DNA of 5,246 nt from an uncultured Verrucomicrobiota bacterium (GCA_937873255.1 CALMVM010000106.1:1-5246), one strand, 5' to 3'. Positions 1 to 5,246 are shown, numbered from the stretch's first letter. Translations and numbers: made by a program. The notes: generated by a model from the letters alone, not told the origin.

Positions 1-12
1 GAAGTGGTAAGT

Positions 13-62
13 TGAGGCTATCCTCAGGTTTATCCGCCAAAGATGAGCGTATCCTCAGATTT
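13..62. promoter_or_regulatory. Twin TGAG-N6-CTCA palindromes, candidate operators of the TetR gene at 43
   Basis: Two 14-bp inverted repeats lie in tandem: TGAGGCTATCCTCA at 13-26 and TGAGCGTATCCTCA at 44-57. They belong to a longer 19-bp direct repeat (13-31 and 44-62) with three mismatches. The repeats start 31 bp apart, close to three turns of B-DNA, so two bound dimers would sit on the same face of the helix. The second copy overlaps the ATG (43-45) of the downstream TetR gene. TetR-family repressors usually bind short palindromes at their own promoter, so autoregulation, and control of any divergent gene left of the window, is the natural inference. No convincing -35/-10 pair was assigned. 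The repeat structure is directly seen; the operator role is inferred. Confidence 0.6.
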
Positions 63-657
63 GTCAAACGCCCGCCGCCTGCCACGACAGAACCGGGGTG
101 CGCGCCGGGTGGCGGTCATCCTCGAAGCGGCGGCGGCGCTCATCGGCGAAGTGGGCTACGAGGCTGCCACGCTCTCCGAGGTGGCCGCGCGGGCCGGGTC
201 ATCCATCGGCACCCTGTACCAGTACTTTTCCAACAAGGAGGCGGTGGCGCAGGCGTTGCGGGTTCGGTACGGCGACGAGATGGCCGCCCGGTGGACGCCG
301 CTGGTGGCAGAAGCCGCTCGGCTCAGCGTGGAGGAGTTGGTTGAACGCCTGCTCGTGGTGATGCTCGGGTTCCTGGCAGAGCATCCCGCCTACCTGCAAC
401 TGCTGGATGTGACCGCGGCTAACCGCCGCCGTCCGGCAGCCAGGAACCTTTTGCGCGAACACCTCGCCGCATTGTTTCAGCAGAAGTGCCCTGCGCTGCC
501 GCCAAGGGAAGCGGTGCGGATCGCCAACGTGACCTTTCAGATCCTCAAGAGCCTGAACGGGCTTCTCAAGGTGGCGAGCACCCGTGAGCGGCGCGAGCTG
601 GCAACGGAGTACCGACTGGCACTCACCGCCTACCTGGAGGTAAGGCTGCGTGACTAG
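43..657 (+). CDS. TetR/AcrR-family transcriptional regulator (first)
   Basis: This is a 204-residue protein of the usual length for a TetR-family one-component repressor. The N-terminal DNA-binding domain spans about residues 20-70. Its helix-turn-helix, TLSEVAARAGSSIGTLYQYF at residues 43-62, is followed by the typical NKEAV start of helix 4. The rest is an all-helical ligand and dimerisation domain of no recognised specificity, so the inducer is unknown. The ATG at 43 is the first start in frame after a TGA at 13-15. It has no good Shine-Dalgarno, and it lies inside a palindromic repeat, so a TTG at 61 (residue 7) is a possible alternative start; the HTH is intact either way. The stop is followed by a gap and then the end of an opposite-strand gene, so the gene appears monocistronic. 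Its target is probably itself and/or a gene left of the window. The family call is secure; the function is not known. Confidence 0.93.
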   Translation: MSVSSDLSNARRLPRQNRGARRVAVILEAAAALIGEVGYEAATLSEVAARAGSSIGTLYQYFSNKEAVAQALRVRYGDEMAARWTPLVAEAARLSVEELVERLLVVMLGFLAEHPAYLQLLDVTAANRRRPAARNLLREHLAALFQQKCPALPPREAVRIANVTFQILKSLNGLLKVASTRERRELATEYRLALTAYLEVRLRD

Positions 658-955
658 GAGGAGCAGAGCAGTTGCTCAACCGGCACCTCAAGCCACCGTT
701 TTATGAGACAGATGGATGATGCGCAGACGCTTTCACATCTTCCAACTTTGTCCCGGGTAAATCTGGACAGCTCGGCCAAGTCTCACAAAATGTGAGCGGC
801 GATTTCTTCAAGCGCGAGCAGTTCTTACTGACCTGCTCTATCCTGGGCTGGATTCACTTATTTCCTCCACGGTGTGTAAGGGGGGGCTACAAACCTGCCG
901 CTAACTTCGATGGGCTACCTTCCACAGGTTAGTGATCAATGCACGGCCGTTAACT
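658..955. other. Gene-free spacer between tetR-1 and the VOC gene, with hairpin-like repeats
   Basis: No convincing coding region is visible here. The stretch holds a 15-bp palindrome, CTCACA-AAA-TGTGAG (782-796), and a possible hairpin with 6-bp stem GAGCAG (816-821) / CTGCTC (833-838) around an 11-nt loop. A small palindrome, GAGCA-GT-TGCTC (666-677), lies just after the tetR stop. There is also a run of seven G residues (880-886). None is followed by a U-rich tract typical of an intrinsic terminator. Because the flanking genes converge here, these repeats may help end transcription, but the sequence does not prove it. Confidence 0.5.
782..796. repeat. 15-bp palindrome CTCACA-AAA-TGTGAG
   Basis: Perfect 6-bp arms are separated by three A residues. 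The shape suits either a protein-binding site or a small hairpin. It lies between two converging genes rather than in front of one, so a classic operator role is unlikely. No poly-T tract follows on either strand. Confidence 0.4.
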
Positions 956-1354
956 CTAGCGAGAGGCAAAGCGCTGCTTCGCCTGCTCGGTGGCGGGCAT
1001 GTAGAGCGACACGGCGGTCCCCTCGGGATCACGGAACTGGAAGGTCCGGTTGCCCCATGGCATGGTCTTCAGTTCGTGGACCAGCGGGACCTTGTCTTTC
1101 AGGCGCGCGTACTCCGCTTCAATGTCCTCGACTTGGAACTCCAGTAGAGCCGTGCGGTTGGCTCCGGGTTCGGCGCTGCCCTCCTGCCAGGCCCGCACGG
1201 TCTCGGCGGCCCCGATGGCGAGCGTGGCCGCCGGCGTGACGATCTCCGCGAACACGGGGGCGAGCCAGGTGGCGGTCTGGCCGGTGATCATCTCGTAGAA
1301 AGCGACCATCTTCTGAACGTCAGCAGCAATGAGGCGAGTGGAAGCAAGTTTCAT
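956..1354 (-). CDS. VOC superfamily (glyoxalase/bleomycin-resistance fold) protein
   Basis: This is a 132-residue cytoplasmic protein with the two beta-alpha-beta-beta-beta modules of the vicinal oxygen chelate fold: the first at about residues 2-55 (start TRLIAADVQKMVAFYEMITG) and the second at about 69-120. The C-terminal signature PWGNRTFQFRDPEGTAVSLY (99-118) is characteristic of small VOC proteins. The usual glyoxalase I His/Glu metal ligands are not evident: strand 1 has no His, and the last strand has Leu-Tyr where Glu is common. A lactoylglutathione lyase call is therefore not supported; it may bind or process a small hydrophobic compound, or act as a resistance or dioxygenase-like protein. 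The ATG is at 1354, with a weak purine run (GGAA) upstream. It is transcribed divergently from a TetR regulator across a 67-bp gap with a strong palindrome, so repression by that regulator is likely. Substrate unknown. Confidence 0.88.
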   Translation of the reverse strand: MKLASTRLIAADVQKMVAFYEMITGQTATWLAPVFAEIVTPAATLAIGAAETVRAWQEGSAEPGANRTALLEFQVEDIEAEYARLKDKVPLVHELKTMPWGNRTFQFRDPEGTAVSLYMPATEQAKQRFASR

Positions 1355-1379
1355 GGTAAAATTCCGTGTTTTGGATCAA

Positions 1380-1404
1380 CGTAGCTACGCTACCGTAGCG
1401 TAGC
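1380..1404. promoter_or_regulatory. 21-bp near-perfect palindrome in the VOC/tetR divergent promoter region, candidate operator
   Basis: The arms GCTACGCTAC (1384-1393) and GTAGCGTAGC (1395-1404) are exact reverse complements around a single central C at 1394. A second perfect palindrome, CGTAGCTACG (1380-1389), overlaps its left arm, so two half-site registers are possible. The hexamer ATCAAC occurs on both sides (1375-1380 and 1415-1420). The site ends 17 bp before the tetR ATG (1422) and starts 29 bp before the VOC ATG (1354), where a bound repressor would block both promoters. TetR-family dimers typically bind such palindromes between divergent genes. The palindrome is directly seen; binding is inferred. 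Confidence 0.78.
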
Positions 1405-1421
1405 GATTCTCAAAATCAACC

Positions 1422-2072
1422 ATGTCGAACCGGAAGACACAGGAGAGCCAACGCGCCGGGACGCCCGGCCCGAAAGACGCCAAGCAAAAGCGTACTGTTC
1501 GCTCACAGGAACGAGTACTTACCACCACCATCGAGTTGCTCTACGAGGCCGGCCTGAGCCTCAGCGTGGACGAGGTGTCGCGCCGCTCCGGAGTGGCGAA
1601 AACGACGATCTACCGGCACTGGCCGACCCGCGCCGCTCTCGTCCTGGAGGCGTGCAGAAAGCTGACGCCCGAGCCGCGGGTGCCTGACCACGGCAGCTTT
1701 GTCCAAGATGTCTCCGACCTGATCGAGACGCTGGCCCAGCTCCTGAACACTGCACGCTGGTCAGCGGTGCTGCCTTCCATCGCCGACGCCGCCGAGCGCG
1801 ACGCCGAGGTCGCCGCTGTCTTCGGTCAGATCCAGGCCGGGCACGCCGCCCCATTCTGCGAGATCGTCCGCCGTGCGCAACGCCGGGGAGAGTTGGCGAA
1901 GGAGCTTGATCCAAGCATCATGACGGCCATGCTGATAGGACCGGTGTTTTACCGCCGTTGGTTCTCCCGCGAGCCGATTGGAAAGGCGTTCATCCAGGCC
2001 CTGATCCGGCAGGTGGTGGGAGCAGGATCTTTTATGGAGCAAGAAAGTGCCAAGAGCAAACAAGCGGAGTAG
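1422..2072 (+). CDS. TetR/AcrR-family transcriptional regulator (second), probable repressor of the divergent VOC gene
   Basis: This 216-residue protein starts with a basic, low-complexity tail (residues 1-29, rich in Lys, Arg, Gln). A TetR DNA-binding domain follows, with helix-turn-helix LSVDEVSRRSGVAKTTIYRH at residues 47-66 and WPTRAALV leading into helix 4. The C-terminal half (about 90-205) carries the pattern ERDAEVAAVF, then RRGELAKELDPSIMTAML and IGPVFYRRWF. This resembles the TetR_C_11-type ligand domain, although that subfamily label is from memory. It is clearly not a paralogue of the regulator at 43. The ATG at 1422 has no Shine-Dalgarno; no better start is apparent, and starting further in would soon cut into the DNA-binding domain. 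The 21-bp palindrome just upstream is the expected operator, implying autoregulation and control of the VOC gene. Inducer unknown. Confidence 0.94.
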   Translation: MSNRKTQESQRAGTPGPKDAKQKRTVRSQERVLTTTIELLYEAGLSLSVDEVSRRSGVAKTTIYRHWPTRAALVLEACRKLTPEPRVPDHGSFVQDVSDLIETLAQLLNTARWSAVLPSIADAAERDAEVAAVFGQIQAGHAAPFCEIVRRAQRRGELAKELDPSIMTAMLIGPVFYRRWFSREPIGKAFIQALIRQVVGAGSFMEQESAKSKQAE

Positions 2073-2258
2073 CGCTTCATCGTACGGGGCAAGCCGGGCG
2101 GCAGATCATCGCAAAAGAGTTTTTCCTCCGAGCACTTTGCCTTACAAGGAGTGCCACGCGTACTCGGGAACGAAGTTGTAAAGATTTAAGGAGTAGAAAC
2201 CGATCCCTAAAAACCTCCGCTGGCGAGACGCTGGCTTGAAAGCATCCAGCCAATGCGG

Positions 2259-2344
2259 CAAACCACCGCAATTTGCCACCGGCACCGCGCCTGGCACGGT
2301 GTGGTCGAACAAGCGGGCTGGCGGTGCCAGAAAACGGTGGTTTG
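2259..2344. repeat. Two-step inverted repeat with potential to form a long stem
   Basis: The outer arms CAAACCACCG (2259-2268) and CGGTGGTTTG (2335-2344) are exact reverse complements. Inside them lie a second exact pair, GGCACCGC (2281-2288) and GCGGTGCC (2321-2328). As RNA or cruciform DNA this would fold into a long interrupted stem with unequal internal loops (12 and 6 nt) and a 32-nt apical part. No coding sequence, target duplication or transposase was recognised next to it. It may be a remnant of a small non-autonomous element or a structured transcript. Confidence 0.45.
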
Positions 2345-2384
2345 GCAGAACGGCTTTCGCTGTGTGATTAGCAGGGCCGCCGAC

Positions 2385-2400
2385 CCCAGATCAATCTGGG
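2385..2400. repeat. 16-bp palindrome CCCAGAT-CA-ATCTGGG
   Basis: Perfect 7-bp arms flank a 2-base centre. The centre is too short for a stable RNA loop without opening inner pairs, so a DNA-level protein site is as likely as a hairpin. No T-rich tract follows and no gene start is nearby, so no role can be assigned. Confidence 0.4.
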
Positions 2401-2670
2401 TGTCGTGCGCGATCTTGGCGATGGTGACCTCGGCTCGGGTCCCACGCGTTTCGTCTTCCCAGACCGTTGACCTTGTCCACGCCATCGCCGGTTACCTCTG
2501 ATCGGCTTCCGACGATCCGATGGCACCGGGCGCATGCTCGAGCGAGGCAGGCGGAAGTGCTGACAGACTGGTGTCCGTTGCAAGATTCGCCTCACCACCT
2601 ATGTGCGGCTCGCACGAGGTATGATCGAGGAGCAAACCGCCGCCGAACAGCACGAATGACCTGCTCAGAC

Positions 2671-2790
2671 AGAGCAAATCTAAGAATTTCCAATAATAAC
2701 GGCTGCTTCCTTCCTAAATCCCAAAATAATTTACAATAAGACATATTACAAGTGGCTGATAGATATTAAGTTATGTCGTTGTTCCACATT
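2671..2790. other. AT-rich patch upstream of the peroxiredoxin-like gene
   Basis: Direct counting gives 38 G or C in 120 bases (32%), in sharp contrast with the GC-rich genes on both sides. Such patches often mark promoters, binding sites for nucleoid proteins, or foreign DNA. A TTTACA hexamer (2730-2735) is present but has no -10-like partner at the right spacing, so I do not call a promoter. The patch ends about 165 bases before the proposed start of the downstream gene. Confidence 0.4.
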
Positions 2791-2955
2791 GGTCTGACAA
2801 TGACCGGCTTCGGCTATAGCTGATTGCTGTCCACCTCGCGCTGAGAAGAAGCGCCCGGTGATTCAAGCAGGCGTTCCTGGAAACTTTTGGTATGTTCGGT
2901 AGCGTGGACTGGATGGGTCTTGCAGAGCCAAGCCAGCCAAGTCCATTGTGCCGAC

Positions 2956-3564
2956 ATGAAAAATTTCCTGCTGCAAAGTGTCGCCGCGTTCGCCTTCGCG
3001 GCGCTGGCTCCCGCCGTTTGCGCCGCCCCGAGCGTCGGCATGGACGCGCCGGATTTCTCTGTGTCCGCAGCGGACGGCAAAACGGAAACGCTTGGCCAGC
3101 ACAAAGGCAAATACGTCGTGCTCGAATGGACCAGTCCCACCTGCCCCTTCGTCCTGCGGCAGTACGCCACTGGCAACATGCAAAAACTGCAAGCCGAGGA
3201 AACTGCCAAAGGTGTGGTGTGGCTGACCATCGACTCGTCGGCTGAGGGCAAGGAGGGCTACGTCACTGCCGAACAAGCGACGGCTTGGATCAAGGACAAG
3301 AAGCTAGCTTGCTCCGCCTTCCTGCTCGATGCTGAAGGCACGGTCGGCCACCTCTACGGCGCGCGGGCCACCCCGCACCTGTTCGTCATCGGCCCAGACG
3401 GAAAACTGCTCTACTCAGGGGCCATCGACAGCATCGCCTCGGCGAACCCGGACGACCTCGCCCGCGCCACGAACTACGTGCGCGCCGCCCTGGAGGAAGC
3501 GATGGCAGGCAAAGCCGTGACGACCGCCACGACCCGGCCCTACGGGTGCAGCGTGAAATACTAA
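2956..3564 (+). CDS. Exported peroxiredoxin-like (PRX_like1-type) thioredoxin-fold protein
   Basis: This is a 202-residue redoxin of the AhpC/TSA superfamily. Residues 1-23 form a signal peptide: KN, a hydrophobic core LLQSVAAFAFAALAPA, then a V-C-A cleavage site. The mature protein therefore probably acts in the periplasm or envelope. After the opening element VGMDAPDF (27-34) comes WTSPTCPFVLRQY, with Cys63 where the first Cys of a thioredoxin CXXC lies; the second Cys is replaced, giving CPFV. The cis-Pro is in RATP (140). The C-terminus, PYGCSVKY, carries Cys198 and matches the GCS-[IV]-K-[WY] ending of PRX_like1 proteins; Cys119 is a third thiol. A peroxidase or thiol-reductase role is inferred from the fold, and the true substrate is unknown. 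The ATG at 2956 is chosen because it places the signal peptide at the N-terminus; the longer frame from a TTG at 2887 would bury it. No Shine-Dalgarno is seen. It converges on the multicopper oxidase gene with 18 bp between stops. Confidence 0.88.
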   Translation: MKNFLLQSVAAFAFAALAPAVCAAPSVGMDAPDFSVSAADGKTETLGQHKGKYVVLEWTSPTCPFVLRQYATGNMQKLQAEETAKGVVWLTIDSSAEGKEGYVTAEQATAWIKDKKLACSAFLLDAEGTVGHLYGARATPHLFVIGPDGKLLYSGAIDSIASANPDDLARATNYVRAALEEAMAGKAVTTATTRPYGCSVKY

Positions 3565-3582
3565 AGCGCCCCGCCCGCTTCG

Positions 3583-5246
3583 TTACGGCGACGTGATACG
3601 CAGCCGCAGGAAATCGCTGCCCGAAGTCATCGGCGCGTTGCCGCGGATCGTCACCAGGGCCGTTCCATCCCCCTGGTCCACCGGTGTGCCGACGAGGTTG
3701 GCCGTCATGTCCACCGCGCTCCAGGTCTTCAGGCCGTCGAGCGATTCCTCGACCGAGTAGCTAACGACCGCCGTTGATGACGACAGCTTCGGGAAGGTGA
3801 GGGTGAGATAGGTTCCCCCCTTGAGCGTCACGCGGCCCTGCTTCGGAAGACGTGCGGTGCCCGCCGTCATCGGATCGGAGCCGAGGGCGTATTCGACGAT
3901 GTTCGGGATGCCGTCGCCGTCGGGATCGGCCGCGTCGCCGGCAACCGGGTCCGTTGCGCTGGTCGTGCCGAAGTTGTCGAAGCGCCAGTTGCCGATGGCA
4001 TCCACGACCTCGAACTGGGTCATCATGCCGTCGTCCTCGTGTTCGAGGATGTGGCAATGCATCATGTAGATGCCGAGGTGGTCGGTGAAGCGCATCTTTA
4101 GCTCCAACGTCTCGCCCGGGTTGACCGCCCATGTGTCCTTCATGAGTTCGTAGGGGTAGGCCGGCCCGCCATCGCGGCTAATGCACTGCTGGTCCACGTC
4201 GTGGATGTGCACCATGTGCGTGCTGCCGGTCGGGTTGGTGAAGACCCATTTCTCCGTGGTGCCGAGGAGGGGATGCGCGTCGATGCGGTTGGGATTGAAG
4301 CCCAGGCCGTTGATCGTCCAGTGATCCGAGGTGTAGTCGAAGCTGAAGTTGCGCGTGACCGTCGGTGTGCCCAAGTCGGGCAGGGCGCGCAGGTTGGCGG
4401 GGATGCTGCTGGCGTCGGCAACGTGCTGGCTCACGCGGAACTTGAGCAGGGGCACAACCTGATAGGCATCCATCAGGTAAATCTCCTGGCCCGCGTGGCC
4501 GCTAAAGTCGACGACCACGTCCAGCCGCTCGGCCGGACCAAAGTCCATGGCCGTGCGCGTGACGGGTGCAGGCAACAGCCCAGCCTCGGTGCCGATCTGG
4601 GTGAAGGCCTGGCCCGCGCCGACGTTGGAGGGATCGGTACTCAGCGTCAGCGTGTAGATGCGCGCGTTGGCTCCGTTGAGGATGCGGAACCGGTACTTGC
4701 GGTCGGCCACGTCGAGGTAGGGCTGGTAGACGCCGTTGACCAGCACCTTGTCTCCGTACGTGCCGGACGGGTCGTAGTAGTATACGAGCTGGTTCTGAGC
4801 GTCGAACTGCCGGTCGGCGATGACCAGAGGCACCTCGTAAGCGCCCGAGGGCAACGTCTGGGGGTCGGCGGGATCGTCGAGAATGTAGAGGCCCTGGAGG
4901 CCCATCCACACCTTCATGCCCGTGTCGTCGAGGCTGTGGTCGTGGTAGAACTGCGTCTTGCCGCGCTCGTCGCCGCCGGCCTCGGTGGCCTCGTAGGTGT
5001 AGGTGCGCGAGGTGCCCGGGCCAAAGACGTAGGCGGAGCCGGTCACGTAGCCGTCATCGAGCGAGAGCGAGTGGCTGCCGTGGTGGTGGACCGTCAGCGT
5101 GCCCGCGAAGGTGGGCAGGTTGTTGAAGAAGGTGACGTAGGTGGGCTGGCCAGTGGGCCGGCGGATCGTCGGGCCCGGATAGGTGCCCCCGTAGGTCCAC
5201 AGGTAGGTGGGCGGCCCGTCGAGGATCGGCGCGTAGACCGCCTGCA
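3583..5246 (-). CDS. Multicopper oxidase, CotA/bilirubin-oxidase-like, with C-terminal secreted-protein tail (N-terminus outside window)
   Basis: The frame runs from the window edge to a TAA at 3583-3585, giving 553 visible residues; the true start is beyond 5246. The GTG at 5046 is internal, because cupredoxin sequence continues upstream of it (TYGGTYPGPTIRR, then FNNLP). All copper ligands are present: HHHG (His53, His55), YHDH (101, 103), HMVHIH (343, 346, 348) and HCHILEHEDDGMM (His396, Cys397, His398, His402, axial Met407). These bind the type 1 site and the trinuclear cluster, so the enzyme should oxidise a phenol, metal ion or similar donor and reduce O2 to water. The HCHILEHED signature resembles CotA and bilirubin oxidase. 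After the oxidase comes a tail of about 130 residues with a Ca-binding-like DPDGDGIPNIVE (440-451) and a beta-rich end, FLRLRITSP, typical of exported verrucomicrobial proteins. Export is expected, but its signal peptide is not visible. Substrate unknown. Confidence 0.95.
   Translation of the reverse strand, partial: QAVYAPILDGPPTYLWTYGGTYPGPTIRRPTGQPTYVTFFNNLPTFAGTLTVHHHGSHSLSLDDGYVTGSAYVFGPGTSRTYTYEATEAGGDERGKTQFYHDHSLDDTGMKVWMGLQGLYILDDPADPQTLPSGAYEVPLVIADRQFDAQNQLVYYYDPSGTYGDKVLVNGVYQPYLDVADRKYRFRILNGANARIYTLTLSTDPSNVGAGQAFTQIGTEAGLLPAPVTRTAMDFGPAERLDVVVDFSGHAGQEIYLMDAYQVVPLLKFRVSQHVADASSIPANLRALPDLGTPTVTRNFSFDYTSDHWTINGLGFNPNRIDAHPLLGTTEKWVFTNPTGSTHMVHIHDVDQQCISRDGGPAYPYELMKDTWAVNPGETLELKMRFTDHLGIYMMHCHILEHEDDGMMTQFEVVDAIGNWRFDNFGTTSATDPVAGDAADPDGDGIPNIVEYALGSDPMTAGTARLPKQGRVTLKGGTYLTLTFPKLSSSTAVVSYSVEESLDGLKTWSAVDMTANLVGTPVDQGDGTALVTIRGNAPMTSGSDFLRLRITSP

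Larger units (their letters stand above)
2073..2955. other. Long gene-free region between tetR-2 and the peroxiredoxin-like gene
   Basis: These 883 bases contain only open frames without recognisable domains or plausible starts, and the frames overlap on both strands as expected by chance in GC-rich DNA. Structure seen includes a small stem GCTGG (2230-2234) / CCAGC (2246-2250), a split inverted repeat at 2259-2344, a palindrome at 2385-2400, and an AT-rich patch at 2671-2790. A 31-codon open stretch (2564-2656) reads somewhat protein-like, but it has stops on both sides. The region could hold decayed genes, a small RNA, or the promoter and leader of the downstream gene; I cannot choose between these from sequence alone. 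Confidence 0.5.

Noticed and set aside
666..677. GAGCA-GT-TGCTC just after the tetR-1 stop as an intrinsic terminator
   Set aside because: The loop is too short and no T-rich tract follows.
1561..2063. Opposite-strand open frames within tetR-2
   Set aside because: They are shadows of the regulator, Arg/Gly/Pro-rich, with no recognisable motif; the plus-strand TetR fold is unambiguous.
2730..2735. TTTACA as a -35 box for the redoxin gene
   Set aside because: There is no acceptable -10 hexamer 16-18 bases downstream, and the gene start is over 200 bases away.
2207..2739. Several open frames of 60-92 codons on both strands in the gene-free region
   Set aside because: They overlap each other, show no domain or signal, have unusual composition (rich in Arg, Cys, Trp), and appear as expected by chance in GC-rich DNA.
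2887..2955. A 23-residue N-terminal extension of the redoxin from a TTG start
   Set aside because: It would place the clear signal peptide (MKNFLLQ...AVCA) internally; the ATG at 2956 gives a normal exported redoxin.
3761..4909. Additional frames inside the multicopper oxidase gene
   Set aside because: Arg/Pro/Ser-rich out-of-frame readings of a high-GC gene whose true frame contains all copper ligands.
3583..5046. Multicopper oxidase starting at GTG 5046 (487 residues)
   Set aside because: The frame stays open to the window edge and encodes the first cupredoxin motif, including HHHG, so 5046 is an internal Val codon and the gene is simply cut by the window.
1..5246. tRNA, rRNA, CRISPR array, insertion sequence or toxin-antitoxin pair
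   Set aside because: No cloverleaf or rRNA core sequence, no regularly spaced direct repeats, no transposase or recombinase motif, and no small gene pair was seen on either strand.

Overview
The window looks like chromosomal DNA from a GC-rich Gram-negative bacterium, most likely a member of the Verrucomicrobia or a related PVC-group lineage. The main clue is the C-terminal tail of the multicopper oxidase at the right end. It has an Asp-rich DPDGDGIPNIVEYALG-type linker followed by a beta-rich module ending in FLRLRITSP, an architecture common on secreted verrucomicrobial proteins. Clear Shine-Dalgarno sequences are absent in front of most genes. The taxonomic call is inference and has not been checked by a search.

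Layout, left to right: (1) A TetR-family repressor gene (43-657, +), preceded and overlapped by two near-identical 14-bp palindromes of form TGAG-N6-CTCA placed 31 bp apart. Its target is probably the gene beyond the left edge, itself, or both. (2) A 298-bp gap with two hairpin-like inverted repeats but no gene. (3) A divergent pair: a small VOC/glyoxalase-fold protein (956-1354, -) and a second, unrelated TetR-family regulator (1422-2072, +). They share a 67-bp intergenic region holding a 21-bp almost perfect palindrome, the obvious operator candidate. (4) About 880 bp without a convincing gene (2073-2955), containing several inverted repeats and an AT-rich patch (32% G+C over 2671-2790). (5) An exported peroxiredoxin-like (PRX_like1-type) thiol protein (2956-3564, +). 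(6) Converging on it, with only 18 bp between the stop codons, a three-domain CotA/bilirubin-oxidase-like multicopper oxidase (3583 to beyond 5246, -) whose N-terminus lies outside the window.

Functional reading: the left half is regulatory, with two one-component TetR sensors, each with recognisable palindromic sites, and one of them probably controlling a VOC protein. The right half encodes two exported redox proteins, one thiol-based and one copper-based. They are on opposite strands, so they are not an operon, and any shared role in envelope redox or metal stress is speculation. I found no RNA gene, CRISPR array, intact mobile element or clearly new multi-gene system. The most informative unexplained signals are the twin sites over the first tetR start codon and the large palindrome between VOC and the second tetR.
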